Assembly (NCBI GenBank): GCA_963576725.1
Contig: OY755242.1
Span: 30,402,225-30,466,224, forward strand
From: Azorinus chamasolen
Taxonomy: Eukaryota > Mollusca > Bivalvia > Cardiida > Solecurtidae
Length of the DNA stretch: 64,000 nt
Reading direction: 5' to 3'
The stretch's first letter is position 1; every line of letters begins with the position of its first letter. Shown piece by piece: positions 39,354 to 50,129 of the stretch. The translations under genes and the position numbers were made by a program. The notes beneath the pieces are model-generated. The model made no database searches, was not told the DNA's origin, and was given only the letters and a program-made list of their open reading frames with translations.

Positions 39354-39545
39354 TTAACCCATTACCTCATAGGCTATTTTTAGATACAAACTCTTCTAAT
39401 TAATCTACCGAAAAGGATCATTAATTAGAGAAAAGGAAAAAATAGAATTTTGTAGTTTGAAACCATTGTGATTATTATTATTATTTAACACAATGGTTTC
39501 ACAAAATGACTTTTGCAGAGTCGTCAATATGAGGGAAAGGGTTAA
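39354..39545 (-). mobile_element. TTAA-B MITE with hairpin replaced by (ATT)n
   Basis: TTAACCCATTACCTCATAGG to GAGGGAAAGGGTTAA, complete ends. Between CCATTGTGAT and AACACAATGG only ATTATTATTATTT remains in place of the GCATTTGCTCC palindrome. Confidence 0.85.
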
Positions 39546-39664
39546 TTCGATCGGTTGTCTTGCGATGCACTTCTTTTATACAATATGTTTATCTTATGTT
39601 TACGCATTATTAAAACGCATTGCAAGTAGAGAATGTCACAGTCTATAAGTTTAGTCATTGAATT

Positions 39665-42240
39665 CTCATTGCAAATAGTGCAGACCCATGCGAGACATCT
39701 TAATGAATCGTGTAAGAAATAATGACATTATAAATATCAATTATCTTAATTTTATGACACAATCAGCAAGGAGATTTTTAATCACGAGGGAAGCTGAACA
39801 ATCAGTTCTATATTATTTCGTAAGTGAACAACAGGTCCCTTATTAGAAGGCTCTTACAGGAGTCCGTCTGATGTAGCCTGTAGGTCTACTCTATTAGTCC
39901 GTCTGATGTAGCCTGTAGGTATACTCTATAAGTCCGTCTGATGTAGCCTGTAGGTATACTGTATTAGTCCGTCTGATGTAGCCTGTAGGTATACTGTATT
40001 AGTCCGTCTGATGTAGCCTGTAGGTATACTGTATTAGTCCGTCTGATGTAGCCTGTAGGTATACTGTATTAGTCCGTCTGATGTAGCCTGTAGGTATACT
40101 CTATTAGTCCGTCTGATGTAGCCTGTAGGTATACTCTATTAGTCCGTCTGATGTAGCCTGTAGGTATACTCTATTAGTCCGTCTGATGTAGCCTGTAGAT
40201 ATACTGTATTAGTCCGTCTGATGTAGCCTGTATGTATACTCTATTAGTCCGTCTGATGTAGCCTGTAGGTCTACTCTATTAGTCCGTCTGATGTAGCCTG
40301 TAGGTCTACTCTATTAGTCCGTCTGATGTAGCCTGTAGGTATACTGTATTAGTCCGTCTGATGTAGCCTGTAGGTATACTCTATTAGTCCGTCTGATGTA
40401 GCCTGTAGGTCTACTCTATTAGTCCGTCTGATGTAGCCTGTAGGTATACTCTATTAGTCCGTCTGATGTAGCCTGTAGGTCTACTCTATTAGTCAGTCTG
40501 ATGTAGCCTGTAGGTCTACTCTATTAGTCCGTCTGATGTAGCCTGTAGGTATACTGTATTAGTCCGTCTGATGTAGCCTGTAGGTCTACTCTATTAGTCC
40601 GTCTGATGTAGCCTGTAGGTATACTGTATTAGTCCGTCTGATGTAGCCTGTAGGTATACTCTATTAGTCCGTCTGATGTAGCCTGTAGGTCTACTCTATT
40701 AGTCCGTCTGATGTAGCCTGTAGGTATACTGTATTAGTCCGTCTGATGTAGCCTGTAGGTCTACTCTATTAGTCCGTCTGATGTAGCCTGTAGGTCTACT
40801 CTATTAGTCCGTCTGATGTAGCCTGTAGGTCTACTCTATTAGTCCGTCTGATGTAGCCTGTAGGTCTCCTCTATTAGTCCGTCTGATGTAGCCTGTAGGT
40901 ATACTCTATTAGTCCGTCTGATGTAGCCTGTAGGTATACTCTATTAGTCCGTCTGATGTAGCCTGTAGGTCTCCTCTATTAGTCCGTCTGATGTAGCCTG
41001 TAGGTATACTCTATTAGTCCGTCTGATGTAGCCTGTAGGTATACTCTATTAGTCCGTCTCATGTAGCCTGTAGGTATACTCTATTAGTCCGTCTCATGTA
41101 GCCTGTAGGTATACTGTATTAGTCCGTCTGATGTAGCCTGTAGGTATACTCTATTAGTCAGTCTGATGTAGCCTGTAGGTATACTGTATTAGTTCGTCTC
41201 ATGTAGCATGTAGGTATACTGTATTAGTCCGTCTGATGTAGCATGTAGGTATACTGTATTAGTCCGTCTGATGTAGCCTGTAGGTCTACTCTATTAGTCC
41301 GTCTGATGTAGCCTGTAGGTCTACTCTATTAGTCCGTCTGATGTAGCCTGTAGGTATACTGTATTAGTCCGTCTGATGTAGCCTGTAGGTATACTCTATT
41401 AGTCCGTCTGATGTAGCCTGTAGGTATACTCTATTAGTCCGTCTGATGTAGCCTGTAGGTCTACTCTATTAGTCCGTCTGATGTAGCCTGTAGGTCTACT
41501 CTATTAGTCCGTCTGATGTAGCCTGTAGGTATACTCTATTAGTCCGTCTGATGTAGCCTGTAGGTATACTCTATTAGTCCGTCTGATGTAGCCTATACTC
41601 TATTAGTCCGTCTGATGTAGCCTGTAGGTATACTCTATTAGTCCGTCTGATGTAGCCTGTAGGTATACTCTATTAGTCCGTCTGATGTAGCCTGTAGGTA
41701 TACTCTATTAGTCCGTCTGATGTAGCCTGTAGGTATACTCTATTAGTCCGTCTGATGTAGCCTGTAGGTCTACTCTATTAGTCCGTCTGATGTAGCCTGT
41801 AGGTCTACTCTATTAGTCCGTCTGATGTAGCCTGTAGGTCTACTCTATTAGTCCGTCTGATGTAGCCTGTAGGTCTACTCTATTAGTCCGTCTGATGTAG
41901 CCTGTAGGTATACTCTATTAGTCCGTCTGATGTAGCATGTAGGTATACTCTATTAGTCCGTCTCATATAGCCTGTAGGTATACTCTATTAGTCCGTCTCA
42001 TGTAGCCTGTAGGTATACTCTATTAGTCCGTCTGATGTAGCCTGTAGGTATACTGTATTAGTCCGTCTGATGTAGCCTGTAGGTCTACTCTATTAGTCCG
42101 TCTGATGTAGCCTGTAGGTCTCCTCTATTAGTCCGTCTGATGTAGCCTGTAGGTCTACTCTATTAGTCCGTCTGATGTAGCCTGTAGGTCTACTCTATCA
42201 GCAAAGGCATTATAAGACGTCTCTATGGAATGGAAGCTAA
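39665..42240 (-). mobile_element. TTAA-A2 MITE whose right hairpin arm became a minisatellite
   Basis: A2 sequence in reverse orientation (GTGTAAGAAATAATGACATT, TAATCACGAGGGAAG, TATATTATTTCGTAAGTGAA) leads to GGCTCTTACAGGAGTCCGTC. After the array the A2 end continues CAGCAAAGGCATTATAAGAC, TCTCTATGGAATGGAAGCTAA. Confidence 0.7.
39861..42198 (+). repeat. 35-bp minisatellite, 67 copies
   Basis: Unit of 35 bp: AGTCCGTCTGATGTAGCCTG then TAGGTMTACTSTATT. Phase was checked at several points; one unit near 41596 lacks 6 bases. Two polymorphic positions (GGTATACT/GGTCTACT and CTCTATT/CTGTATT) dominate; TAGCATG, CTCATG and CTCCTC variants cluster near 40860-41240 and 41930-42120. Each unit resembles the right arm of the A hairpin (CCGTCTGAT ... 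GGTCTACTCTGTT). Confidence 0.97.
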
Positions 42241-42345
42241 AGCGGCCACTTAATTAGCATGGATGGCTTTCAAAAGGCAGACGACTGCTTAATGCAGAAA
42301 ACTCTTTTGGAGCTATCCGCATCTGTTTCTTGCTGCATTTTAGGT
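42241..42345. mobile_element. C-type MITE fragment
   Basis: GCGGCCACTTAATTAGCATG, GACTGCTTAATGCAG, AACTCTTTTGGAGCTATCC and TTGCTGCATTTTA are C parts; a B element enters at the last site. Confidence 0.55.
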
Positions 42346-42532
42346 ACAACCTCTTTCATAAATCTACCGAAAAGGAGCATTAACTAGAGAAAAGAAATGT
42401 TTTTAGAATTTTGCAGTTTGAAACCATTGTGATAAATAGAGCATTTGATCCTATAGGAACAAATGCTCTATTTATCACAATGATTTCACAAAGTGACTTT
42501 TACAGAGTCGTCAATGTGAGGGAATGGGTTAA
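42345..42532 (-). mobile_element. TTAA-B MITE, left end lost
   Basis: GGTACAACCTCTTTCATAAA, then hairpin AGAGCATTTGATCCTATAGG with partner, to GAGGGAATGGGTTAA. Confidence 0.8.
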
Positions 42533-42774
42533 GTTTGTGTTTATATCCCACAGTTAGACTTCTGAGTGGTCGTTGTCCACGGGGTGTACAGTATCACACG
42601 CCATCAGAGAAGGTATTTGATCACTAACGATGGAAATAAATTATTAATAAGTCATTAGCTGGGAGGGACTGTTCACTTTAAGTTCCATGGCAACACAGTA
42701 AACATAATACAGGGCGTGTATAAACAAAGTCACTCAGCAGTATGTGAAATATAATCAAATGCTTAAACAAGTGT

Positions 42775-43070
42775 AAGCCTTTACCTAATGAAAATTCGTG
42801 TAAGAAATAATGGAATCATGAATATTAATAAGATGAAAGTTTATAATCGCAGTATGAACAATAGAAATTGTTTTGCCATGGAAAAAACTATATTATTTCA
42901 TAAGCTGACTTATCTGGGTATTTTCTGTTTGCATAATGAATTATCATATATTTGACGCTACAGTTTCAACCAATAACAAAATCATCCTGCGTACATATCT
43001 ATGCCAATAAAAAAACCCGGCTAAAAATAGCAATGATGCCATTATTTCTTAAAATGTATTTTCATCAGGG
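42775..43070 (-). mobile_element. TTAA-A2 MITE remnants
   Basis: CCTTTACCTAATGAAAATTC, GCCATGGAAAAAACTATATT, then TATCTGGGTATTTTCTGTTT and GATGCCATTATTTCTTAAAA. It mixes reverse- and forward-orientation tails around a broken hairpin, as if two halves had been joined. Confidence 0.55.
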
Positions 43071-43149
43071 AAATGGACCAAACTGGTTTAATATTTTATA
43101 ATCCTCTGTCAAATCCCATCTTGCTGCAGTTCATTAGAATCGACTCTCT

Positions 43150-43264
43150 TCTCTCTTTCTGTGTGTGTGTGAGTGAGCGAGATATAGGGGAGAGGAGAGA
43201 GAGAGAGAGAGAAAGAGAGAGCTGTGGTGTGTGTGTTCTCTGTGTGTGCGCGCATGTGTGTGTG

Positions 43265-43355
<91 letters not shown>
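43150..43355 (+). repeat. (GT)n and (AG)n microsatellites
   Basis: A mixed TG-rich stretch at 43158-43262 and an almost pure (AG)n of about 43 units at 43268-43354. Long open frames on both strands here are repeat artefacts. Confidence 0.95.
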
Positions 43356-43356
<1 letters not shown>

Positions 43357-43825
43357 GATTGTGTGACGTGTTGGAACTTCGTTTTGTGCTTCTGAAGATG
43401 TTCTGGGCTTTCGTGTGACACCCCTGTCTGACTTCCATTTCTACTTTTACTGTTATCTTGTTCCCCCTTTCTGTGCGTCCTAGCCAAATGATCAGCTGGT
43501 ATGTGTAACAGATGCAATGCATTTACAAATTGATAAAGATCTTTTTGTTCTTTTTTCCGGGATCCATGAAACAAAACGAGCGAGTTGACGTTTGTTACGC
43601 TTTATCTGACATCGTCAATTCTCTTACAGTTGAGGAAATATGGGTTCTTGTACTACCACGAACCCTAACCCTACTGATAAAAATGTCTATCCGCTAAAAC
43701 CTCGTCAATTTGTTTGAAAACATGATATTTGTATAGTCAGAGTCTACAAACTTACTGCGTTTGGACGTTGGTTGGACATCGAATTGCTCCGTGTCCCACT
43801 TGGATAAACTGTCACTCGTAGAGTA

Positions 43826-44039
43826 TTAATCCATTTCCCTCCTAAACTATTTTTAGACCCAACCTACCTAATGAATCTACCGAAAAGGAGCATTTACTAG
43901 AGAAAAGGAAAATGTTTAGAAGTGTGCAGTTTTGAAACCATTGTGATAACTAGAGCATTTGCTCCTATGGAGCAAATGCTCTATTTATCACAATGTTTTC
44001 AAATGATTTTTACAGATGCGCCGGGATGGAGCGAGTTAA
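43826..44039 (-). mobile_element. TTAA-B MITE, complete
   Basis: TTAATCCATTTCCCTCCTAA to GATGGAGCGAGTTAA; hairpin AGAGCATTTGCTCCTATGGA perfect. Confidence 0.85.
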
Positions 44040-44179
44040 TGGCTAATCGTTGATGCACACCAATACATATCACCAGCCAAAATATTCACCTGCCGTAACA
44101 ATTTGAACGCAAGATTTTCATAGTTTAAGCTAACTATAGAGTTCACTCAGTATGAAAGGCTCAAGCTTTCTAGATGAAT

Positions 44180-44287
44180 TTGAATGACATACAGTGCAGA
44201 CGCTGATCAGAAGGCTCCTCTAGGAACCCTCTAATCTGGGTCTACACTGTTTGCAAATGCACACAGGTCTCGCATTCAAAGTGTTAA
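44180..44287 (-). mobile_element. TTAA-A2 hairpin and end
   Basis: ACAGTGCAGACGCTGATCAG, tip GGCTCCTCTAGGAACC, GGGTCTACACTGTTTGCAAA, ending AGTGTTAA. Confidence 0.6.
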
Positions 44288-44486
44288 TCCATTACTGTCT
44301 AGATAAGCATGTTAACGCCTTTGCAAGCAGAATAGACCAAGATAATATTTGCTTATGGAATTTAAATTCCATTCTACAGTTTCTGCTACCGAAAAATCTT
44401 GTGTGCATATAACTATAACAAAATCAGCTAAATGTATTCATGAAATCATTAGTTCTAACATGAATTTTCACGAGTTAAAGGGTTAA
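44284..44486 (+). mobile_element. TTAA-A2 MITE lacking its hairpin
   Basis: TTAATCCATTACTGTCTAGA, GCAAGCAGAATAGACCAAG, then ATAATATTTGCTTATGG with no palindrome, and the A2 tail to GAGTTAAAGGGTTAA. Confidence 0.75.
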
Positions 44487-44517
44487 CGGACACATTTAAC
44501 TTTTCTTACTACATGTA

Positions 44518-44738
44518 TTAACCTATTACCTCATAGGCTATTTTTAGATACAACCTCTATGAATAAATCTACCGAAAATGACTTTAACTGGAGCAAAGGA
44601 ATTTTTGTTTAGAATTTTGTAGTTTGAAACCATTGTGATAAATAGAGCATTTGCTCCTATAGGAGCAAATGCTCTATTTATCACAATGGTTTCACAAAGT
44701 GTTTTTTACTGAGTCGTCAATATGAGGGAATGGGTTAA
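44518..44738 (-). mobile_element. TTAA-B MITE, complete
   Basis: TTAACCTATTACCTCATAGG to TATGAGGGAATGGGTTAA. Perfect hairpin, GATAAATAGAGCATTTGCTC around TATA. Confidence 0.92.
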
Positions 44739-45149
44739 ACAGTGAGTGCGTTTCACTAAGACATAAACTCTCGCCACTGTATTTTGCGACATAAAGAAAC
44801 AGTATAGACCCATTTCAGACATAATTCATTTGGAGAAACCCTTCACATGAAAACCAAGCGCTTAAACAGCGTAACCCCATTACCTCATAGCCTGAGTCAA
44901 GTGTTGGCTTAGTCAGCCCACAGCAGAAACTCTTGTTTTGTTATAGCAACATCTGTGAACATTTAGCGATTGTGGTATAACATCTGCGGAGCTATTGGTA
45001 GGCTGGTATACCACATGTGACCGTCTTGTTGAATTGTTTGTTTCATCGACAAATATCATCCTCTACTGTCTCACAAGATCGTCTTGTTTTATAGATTAAC
45101 GCATATCACTATTTCTTTACATAAGATGACTACTGGTATATCGAAATCT

Positions 45150-45238
45150 CTTATTTTTTCTCCGCTAACCCCGATCTTGCTGCCACTCATTGGACTCGCC
45201 TCGGTGAAGCAATTCTCTAATGAGTAGCAGTAAGATAG
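45150..45238. repeat. H2 fold-back hairpin
   Basis: TTTTTCTCCGCTAACCCCGA, CTGCCACTCATTGGACTCGC, then AATTCTCTAATGAGTAGCAG. Confidence 0.6.
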
Positions 45239-45242
45239 AGTA

Positions 45243-45415
45243 TAGTAGAACCCCTCTAATGCGACCACTTAATGAATAAACATGGATGTCGTTATAAGCA
45301 GGCGGTTGCTTAATGCAGGACAAAAGTTTCTGCATTACTTTTGTCCTGCATTAAGCTACCAACTTCATCTACCACCCTTAATACATCTTTTAGTTGTGCA
45401 TTAGAGGGGTTATTG
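45243..45415 (+). mobile_element. CAGT-C2 MITE
   Basis: TAGTAGAACCCCTCTAATGC to TTAGAGGGGTTATTG, TA flanks. Includes GCGACCACTTAATGAATAAA, the empty form of the D insertion site at 10255. Confidence 0.8.
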
Positions 45416-45536
45416 TATACGCCAATTTTTATTTACAGCTCAGGTCTACATGTAAGTTTCAATAAGAAATCCAATAAGTCTAAATTAATCACCAAACTCA
45501 AGGAGTAGATCAACACTGTAACCTTAGTACAAGTGT

Positions 45537-45750
45537 TTAACTCATTCTCTCATAGGCTATTTTAAGACCCAATCTCTTTGAAAAAAATCTACCGGAAAGG
45601 AGCATTTACTATAGAAAGGGTAAATGCTAGATTTGTGAAGTTTTTAAACCACTGTGACAAATATGGTAGAGCAAATGCTCTATTTATCACAATTGTTTCA
45701 AAAAGTGACTTTTACAGAGACGTCAAAATACGGGAATGTGTGAATCATAA
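45537..45750 (-). mobile_element. TTAA-B MITE with shortened hairpin
   Basis: TTAACTCATTCTCTCATAGG to CGTCAAAATACGGGAATG. The left arm is reduced to ACAAATATGGTAGAGC before GCAAATGCTCTATTTATCAC. Confidence 0.75.
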
Positions 45751-45754
45751 CGAT

Positions 45755-46430
45755 ACACCCTGCGACCAATATATAGTGTAATAGGTATTTGGAAACGTTT
45801 GGATCAAACTAAAATATCCAATAGAATAGGCGTCTAAATGTCTGGACTTGGCGACAAATTGCACGAATAATTTCCTTTGCGTATTCAAAAGTTATGCTAG
45901 ATCCTGGATCACACCAGGATCAAAACTTATTGACTCTGATCATGTATTTCGAAATTGGAAGAATGTAAACCTCAAGCATGTGTAAGTCACAATTAGAATT
46001 TATTTTCTAAGGGTGAATATTGGAGAGCGATTGCTGGTAAAACGATGCTGTCAGCATCTTTGCAGAGCGAAACAAGGGCGAAAACTCTGATGAATATCAG
46101 AATGACACGAAATGAGAATAGTTCAGCCCTGTGTTAAGAGACGTGTAACTAGTTACGTATCTTATGTTTAATTCACACTAATAATCTGTACCTCAATGTA
46201 AGATTATGTAATTTCTTCAAAGCCTAGCAGTTAGCCTAAACCCGTTTGCAATTGTTCGCCACTACTGAACTCAATGGTTGGTGATGCATACTGGCTTATC
46301 GATTACACTGGTAACAGTCTAGCAATATTAGTGAGTCACTTCGGATGTACGTACATCTCTCCATCGCAGCTGTTAGTGAATCACCAAGTGTATACATCAC
46401 AGGCACTCGTCGCATAATATGTATCATTTT
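45755..46430. other. Unassigned spacer
   Basis: TTATGCTAGATCCTGGATCACACCAGGATC-type short inverted stretch near 45893-45922 is E-like. Otherwise nothing recognised. Confidence 0.35.
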
Positions 46431-46436
46431 CATATA

Positions 46437-46655
46437 CAGTAAAACCCCTCTGAACTGGAATTCTAGTAGTCTCATTTACTGTAGAGAAGAATTTAGATAC
46501 TTTAAGGCAGATGGTTGCTTAACGCAGGGTAAAAGTCATGCAGAAAGCTCCTCTAGGAGCTTTCTGCATGACTTTTACCCTGCATTCAGCTGCCATCTGT
46601 CTCTAAGACCAATATATTATGTAGAATACGTATCAAAAGCACTAAGGCAATCACT
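46437..46655 (+). mobile_element. CAGT-C3 MITE, right end lost
   Basis: CAGTAAAACCCCTCTGAACT left end; long palindrome GGGTAAAAGTCATGCAGAAA, tip GCTCCTCTAGGAGC, partner. The right terminus is replaced by a TTAA element end. Confidence 0.8.
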
Positions 46656-46800
46656 TAACCCTTTGCAACCGAACAGTATGTCTGCTCAGCTATAGACCTG
46701 GCGTAAGTTTGAGAGAAACTATAGACCCAGTGTCACACTGCATTGATCCTGATGAACTGCCGAGTGACTCGGCATCTATTCAGGATCAAAGCTGACTGAA
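46653..46800 (+). mobile_element. TTAA-flanked element, E-like hairpin
   Basis: TTAACCCTTTGCAACCGAAC left end. Hairpin TGATCCTGATGAACTGCCGA, tip GTGACTC, GGCATCTATTCAGGATCA. Ends differ from E, so this may be a further TTAA family. Confidence 0.5.
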
Positions 46801-46819
46801 AATACCAAAAAGTTATAAT

Positions 46820-47100
46820 TCTATACTAAATGCATATTCATGCAAGCAATGACTATGAATGTTAATTAAATCTATTTTATAGTGACATAGGGAGTGTTTA
46901 ATCATGCAAGAGACTGCAGAATCATACGTGTAAGCAAACAGAGCAGAACCTAATCAAAAGCTCTTACAGGGGTTAAGCAAACAGAGCAGAACCTAATCAA
47001 AAGCTCTTACAGGGGTTGTTTGATTTTGGATAGTCTCGATTTTCAAAAGCGTATACTAAAACGCGTATATATGAGTATAGGGTAAAATGAACATGCGTGT
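46820..47100 (-). mobile_element. TTAA-A2 MITE with a 43-bp arm duplication
   Basis: Body in reverse orientation; the left hairpin arm AAGCAAACAGAGCAGAACCT ... TCTTACAGGGGTT occurs twice exactly, at 46932-46974 and 46975-47017. Right arm GGTTGTTTGATTTTGG follows once. Confidence 0.8.
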
Positions 47101-47125
47101 TCTTTACTATTAAAGTATTTAGCCC

Positions 47126-47352
47126 TTAACCCATTCCCTCATATTGACGACTTTTGACGACTCTGCAAAAGTCACTTTGTGAAACCATTATGATAAATAG
47201 AGCATTTGCTCCTATAGGAGCAAATGCTCTGTTTATCACTGGTTTCAAATTACAAAATTCTAAAGTTTTCCTTTTCTGTAGTTCATGCTCCTTTTCGGTA
47301 GATTTATTCAAAAAGGTTGTATCTAAATATAGCCTATGAGGTAATGGGTTAA
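47126..47352 (+). mobile_element. TTAA-B MITE, complete
   Basis: TTAACCCATTCCCTCATATT to ATGAGGTAATGGGTTAA; near-perfect hairpin, tip TTGCTCCTATAGGAGCAA. Confidence 0.92.
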
Positions 47353-47369
47353 AGTTCGGGAATAGAGCA

Positions 47370-47465
47370 TTATAATACCTTTACAAATAGTGTAGATCCA
47401 AATCAAAGGGCTCCTTATGCGACCATCTGACCTGGGTTTGGGTGTTTGCATTGTTTGTCATAAAT
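47370..47465. mobile_element. TTAA-A2 hairpin remnant
   Basis: ACAAATAGTGTAGATCCAAA, GGCTCCTTATGCGACC tip, TCTGACCTGGGTTTGG. Confidence 0.5.
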
Positions 47466-47512
47466 CTCTTCTTACGGGATAAAATTGGATGCAATAATTT
47501 ATTTAACCTATT

Positions 47513-47825
47513 CTCTCCTACTGACGCCTTTTTGAGCCTCTGTAAACCCATTTGAAACCATTGTGATAAATAGATCATTTGCTCCATAGGAGCAAGTGCT
47601 CTATTTATCACAATGGTTTCAAACCTACTAACAGTCGGCAAATAGCGTTTGATACAGCTACTGTTATTTGTTGTAAAACCCGACTTAAAATAAAGCTTCT
47701 TGTATCTTGTACACCATTCTAAAATTCTCCTTTTCTATATATAGTTAATGCTCCTTTTCGGTGGATAAATTCAAAGAGGTTGGGTCTAAAAATAGTCTAT
47801 GGGGGGGGGGGGGGGAATGAGTTAA
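47513..47825 (+). mobile_element. TTAA-B MITE with an 80-bp insert
   Basis: TTAACCTATTCTCTCCTACT to AATGAGTTAAC. Hairpin AGATCATTTGCTCCATAGGA. An insert of about 80 bp (47630-47710, ACAGTCGGCAAATAGCGTTT to GCTTCTTGTATCTTG) precedes ATTCTAAAATTCTCCTTTTC. A 15-base G run at 47801-47815 lies near the right end. Confidence 0.8.
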
Positions 47826-48300
47826 CTAATATTCAGACAGAGGGGAGCTATGTTAATTGTTCAGCAGATTATGGGTTAAAGTAGATGATTGCTTGATGCA
47901 GAATTAAAGTAATGCAGAAATATCAATTGGATCCTTTCTGCTTCACATTAATCCTGCATAAACTACCCATTAGACATGCTCTGCTGTAGAATGAGTCTCG
48001 TTTCAAACATCCATGGGGTTATGGCAGACCCGTTGAACGTGTACGTTGGAAACAGAACCATCCCAAATGAACAATGATGAATGAATTATAAAGGGTAAAA
48101 GAAAAGGAATCCGATTTTCGACCGCTTGCATGGCGACATGTCATTAAAGTTTTAGATGCATTGGGCATTGAAATGGAAACGTACTTTCAATTGTCCCATA
48201 TGGCCTCCGGCGATAGAAATTTGCTTCCGAACATTTTAATTAATTTACACGTACATGTACACGCATGCACTGGTACTTTAAATCGTGTATCTGTTCAAAT
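47826..48300. other. Spacer with a C-type core
   Basis: A C palindrome fragment at 47880-47970 (GATTGCTTGATGCAGAATTA, TTTCTGCTTCACATTAATCC). The rest is unassigned. Confidence 0.4.
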
Positions 48301-48303
48301 ATT

Positions 48304-48540
48304 TAACCCTTAACTTTATAAATATATTCCTGCAACACCCCGCCCATGATCGATATTCATTAAATGAACTGCTATATAAATGGAAATAGAAAATAAGAAC
48401 ATATATTACCATGACAACTAGGTCTGCAAGAACCTATAAGCATACAGGACAGACCCTGGTCAGGATAGTTCCTACTCGAGCTGTCTGATCTGTGTCCACT
48501 TTGTTTGCAAATGCGGGATTATCAGGCAATGAGTTGAGCT
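48304..48540 (-). mobile_element. TTAA-A2 MITE
   Basis: TTAACCCTTAACTTTATAAA, hairpin CAGGACAGACCCTGGTCAGG, tip GTTCCTACTCGAGCTG, and GTGTCCACTTTGTTTGCAAA. Confidence 0.6.
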
Positions 48541-48651
48541 CTAATTCTGCTAGCGTGACTTGGTTTGAATTTGCTAGGACCAAAGAGATATATAGCGAGT
48601 AACTCGCAGTCTCCAAAGGTGTTTGAAGCTGGGTAATAGAGTATCGAAGGC

Positions 48652-48893
48652 TTAACCCTTTCCCTGTTCAGTATTCATGTAAGAAATAATGATTACATTA
48701 TTATTTATTAGCTGAAGTTTTATAATGGCATTTGTAGACAGGATTGTTTTGGTATTGACAGGAACTGTAGAGTCATGCCTGTTATAATTTCATAAGCAAA
48801 CAGAGCAGAACCTGACCAGACGGCTCCCATAGGAGCCGTCTATACTGGATCTACTCTGTTTGCAAATGCGTAAAACATGTGAAGGAAAGGCTG
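48652..48893 (-). mobile_element. TTAA-A2 MITE
   Basis: TTAACCCTTTCCCTGTTCAG, GTAAGAAATAATGATTACAT, hairpin GCAAACAGAGCAGAACCTGA, tip GGCTCCCATAGGAGCC. Right end GTGAAGGAAAGGCTGAA. Confidence 0.8.
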
Positions 48894-48968
48894 AACGAAT
48901 CGGAAGTAAGTACAACTGTAGCAGATAGGAGACCAAGCAGACATCACTTTATTTCATCAGAAAAAGGG

Positions 48969-49175
48969 GTTAACACTTTCCCTCATACAAACGCATGTCA
49001 ACGCTTTTCAAACAAAGAAGAGCCAGATCAGAGTATTCCTATAGGAGCCGTCTTATCAGGATCTACTAAGTTTGCTTATGGAAATTATATCTATAGATGG
49101 GATTCTACATTTTATACCACGGTAAAACATTCTTTGTTCGTGAACCATTATAAAAATTCAGCAAATAAATATTCG
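48969..49175 (+). mobile_element. TTAA-A2 MITE (right end lost)
   Basis: TTAACACTTTCCCTCATACA, hairpin with tip TATTCCTATAGGAGCC, and GGATTCTACATTTTATACCA. Confidence 0.7.
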
Positions 49176-49204
49176 TTACGTATCTGGATTGACAGTAACA
49201 GTGA

Positions 49205-49275
49205 CACACAGACTGGATCCTGATGAGATGCCGAGTTTCTCGGCCTCTCACTGGGGCTTAAGTTGTTTGTAAACG
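49205..49275. mobile_element. TTAA-E stem remnant
   Basis: ACTGGATCCTGATGAGATGC, tip CGAGTTTCTCGG, CCTCTCACTGGGGCTTAAGT. Confidence 0.5.
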
Positions 49276-49294
49276 CGAGCCGGTTCGTTCGCAC

Positions 49295-49525
49295 TTAACC
49301 CCGCTCCACCATGAATATACATGTAAGAAACAATTAATCATTAATATTAATTAGATTAATTTCTTATGATCGCACATAGACACATGAAATGTTGGCCATG
49401 TCAGAAAAGCAAACAGAGCAGACCCTGATTAGACGGCTCCTATAGGAACCGCCTGATCTGGGTCTACTCTGTCTGTAAAGGCGTAGTTATGGAGAAAGGC
49501 GTAGATTTATGGAGCAAAGGGTTAA
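49295..49525 (-). mobile_element. TTAA-A2 MITE, complete
   Basis: TTAACCCCGCTCCACCATGA to ATGGAGCAAAGGGTTAA. Hairpin GCAAACAGAGCAGACCCTGA, tip GGCTCCTATAGGAACC. AAAGGCGTAG-TTATGGAG is duplicated near the right end. Confidence 0.85.
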
Positions 49526-49689
49526 CACAATAAGGGTTATATTCGCTCTCATGCTGGCATATTTCCGGCCAATAGAATACAATAAAATACATATCACACT
49601 GGAATCATCGCGTGTTTTATTCATGGTGATCTCATTAAACTGAAGAATTTCAGTATGAACCTTTCGAATGCGGGGGACGAGTGTACTGG

Positions 49690-49780
49690 GATTTGCAAAC
49701 AGTGTATACCTAGATCGGACGGTTCCCAGAGGAAATTTCAGATCTGATCAGAGTCTGCATACTTTGTTATTCAGACCCTT
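49690..49780. mobile_element. TTAA-A2 hairpin remnant
   Basis: GCAAACAGTGTATACCTAGA, GGTTCCCAGAGGAAAT, then GATCAGAGTCTGCATACTTT. Confidence 0.5.
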
Positions 49781-49938
49781 TTAAACTTTATTTCATATCC
49801 AATAGATTTTTTCATTAAATAATGGTAGATCATTCTACTTTATACTTGAAGAAGTTCAGTATTTAAAGTGTCAAGATATAGTCTCTTCGATACTATTCTA
49901 AAGAGTGGTGGCAAGGTAGTTATTTTAGTCTTGAAATA

Positions 49939-50129
49939 CAGTAAACCCCATCTAATGCGACCAGCAAAAAGGGGCATAATTCAGTGGCAAAGGCATGTGG
50001 TAGTTAAATACAGGGCGAAAGTTATGCAGAAAGCTTTCTGCATAACTTTCGCCCTGCATTAAGCAACAACCTGCTTATAACGACAATCTTGTTTATTCAT
50101 CAAGTGGTAGCATTAGAGGGGTTTTACTG
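49939..50129 (+). mobile_element. CAGT-C2 MITE, complete
   Basis: CAGTAAACCCCATCTAATGC to ATTAGAGGGGTTTTACTG, TA flanks. Palindrome GGGCGAAAGTTATGCAGAAA, tip GCTTTC, partner. Confidence 0.88.

Noticed and set aside
39861..42198. CRISPR array
   Set aside because: The regular 35-bp units are contiguous with no unique spacers, and the DNA is animal.
43073..43574. Open frames rich in Arg-Glu or Ser-Leu
   Set aside because: They read through an (AG)n microsatellite on either strand.
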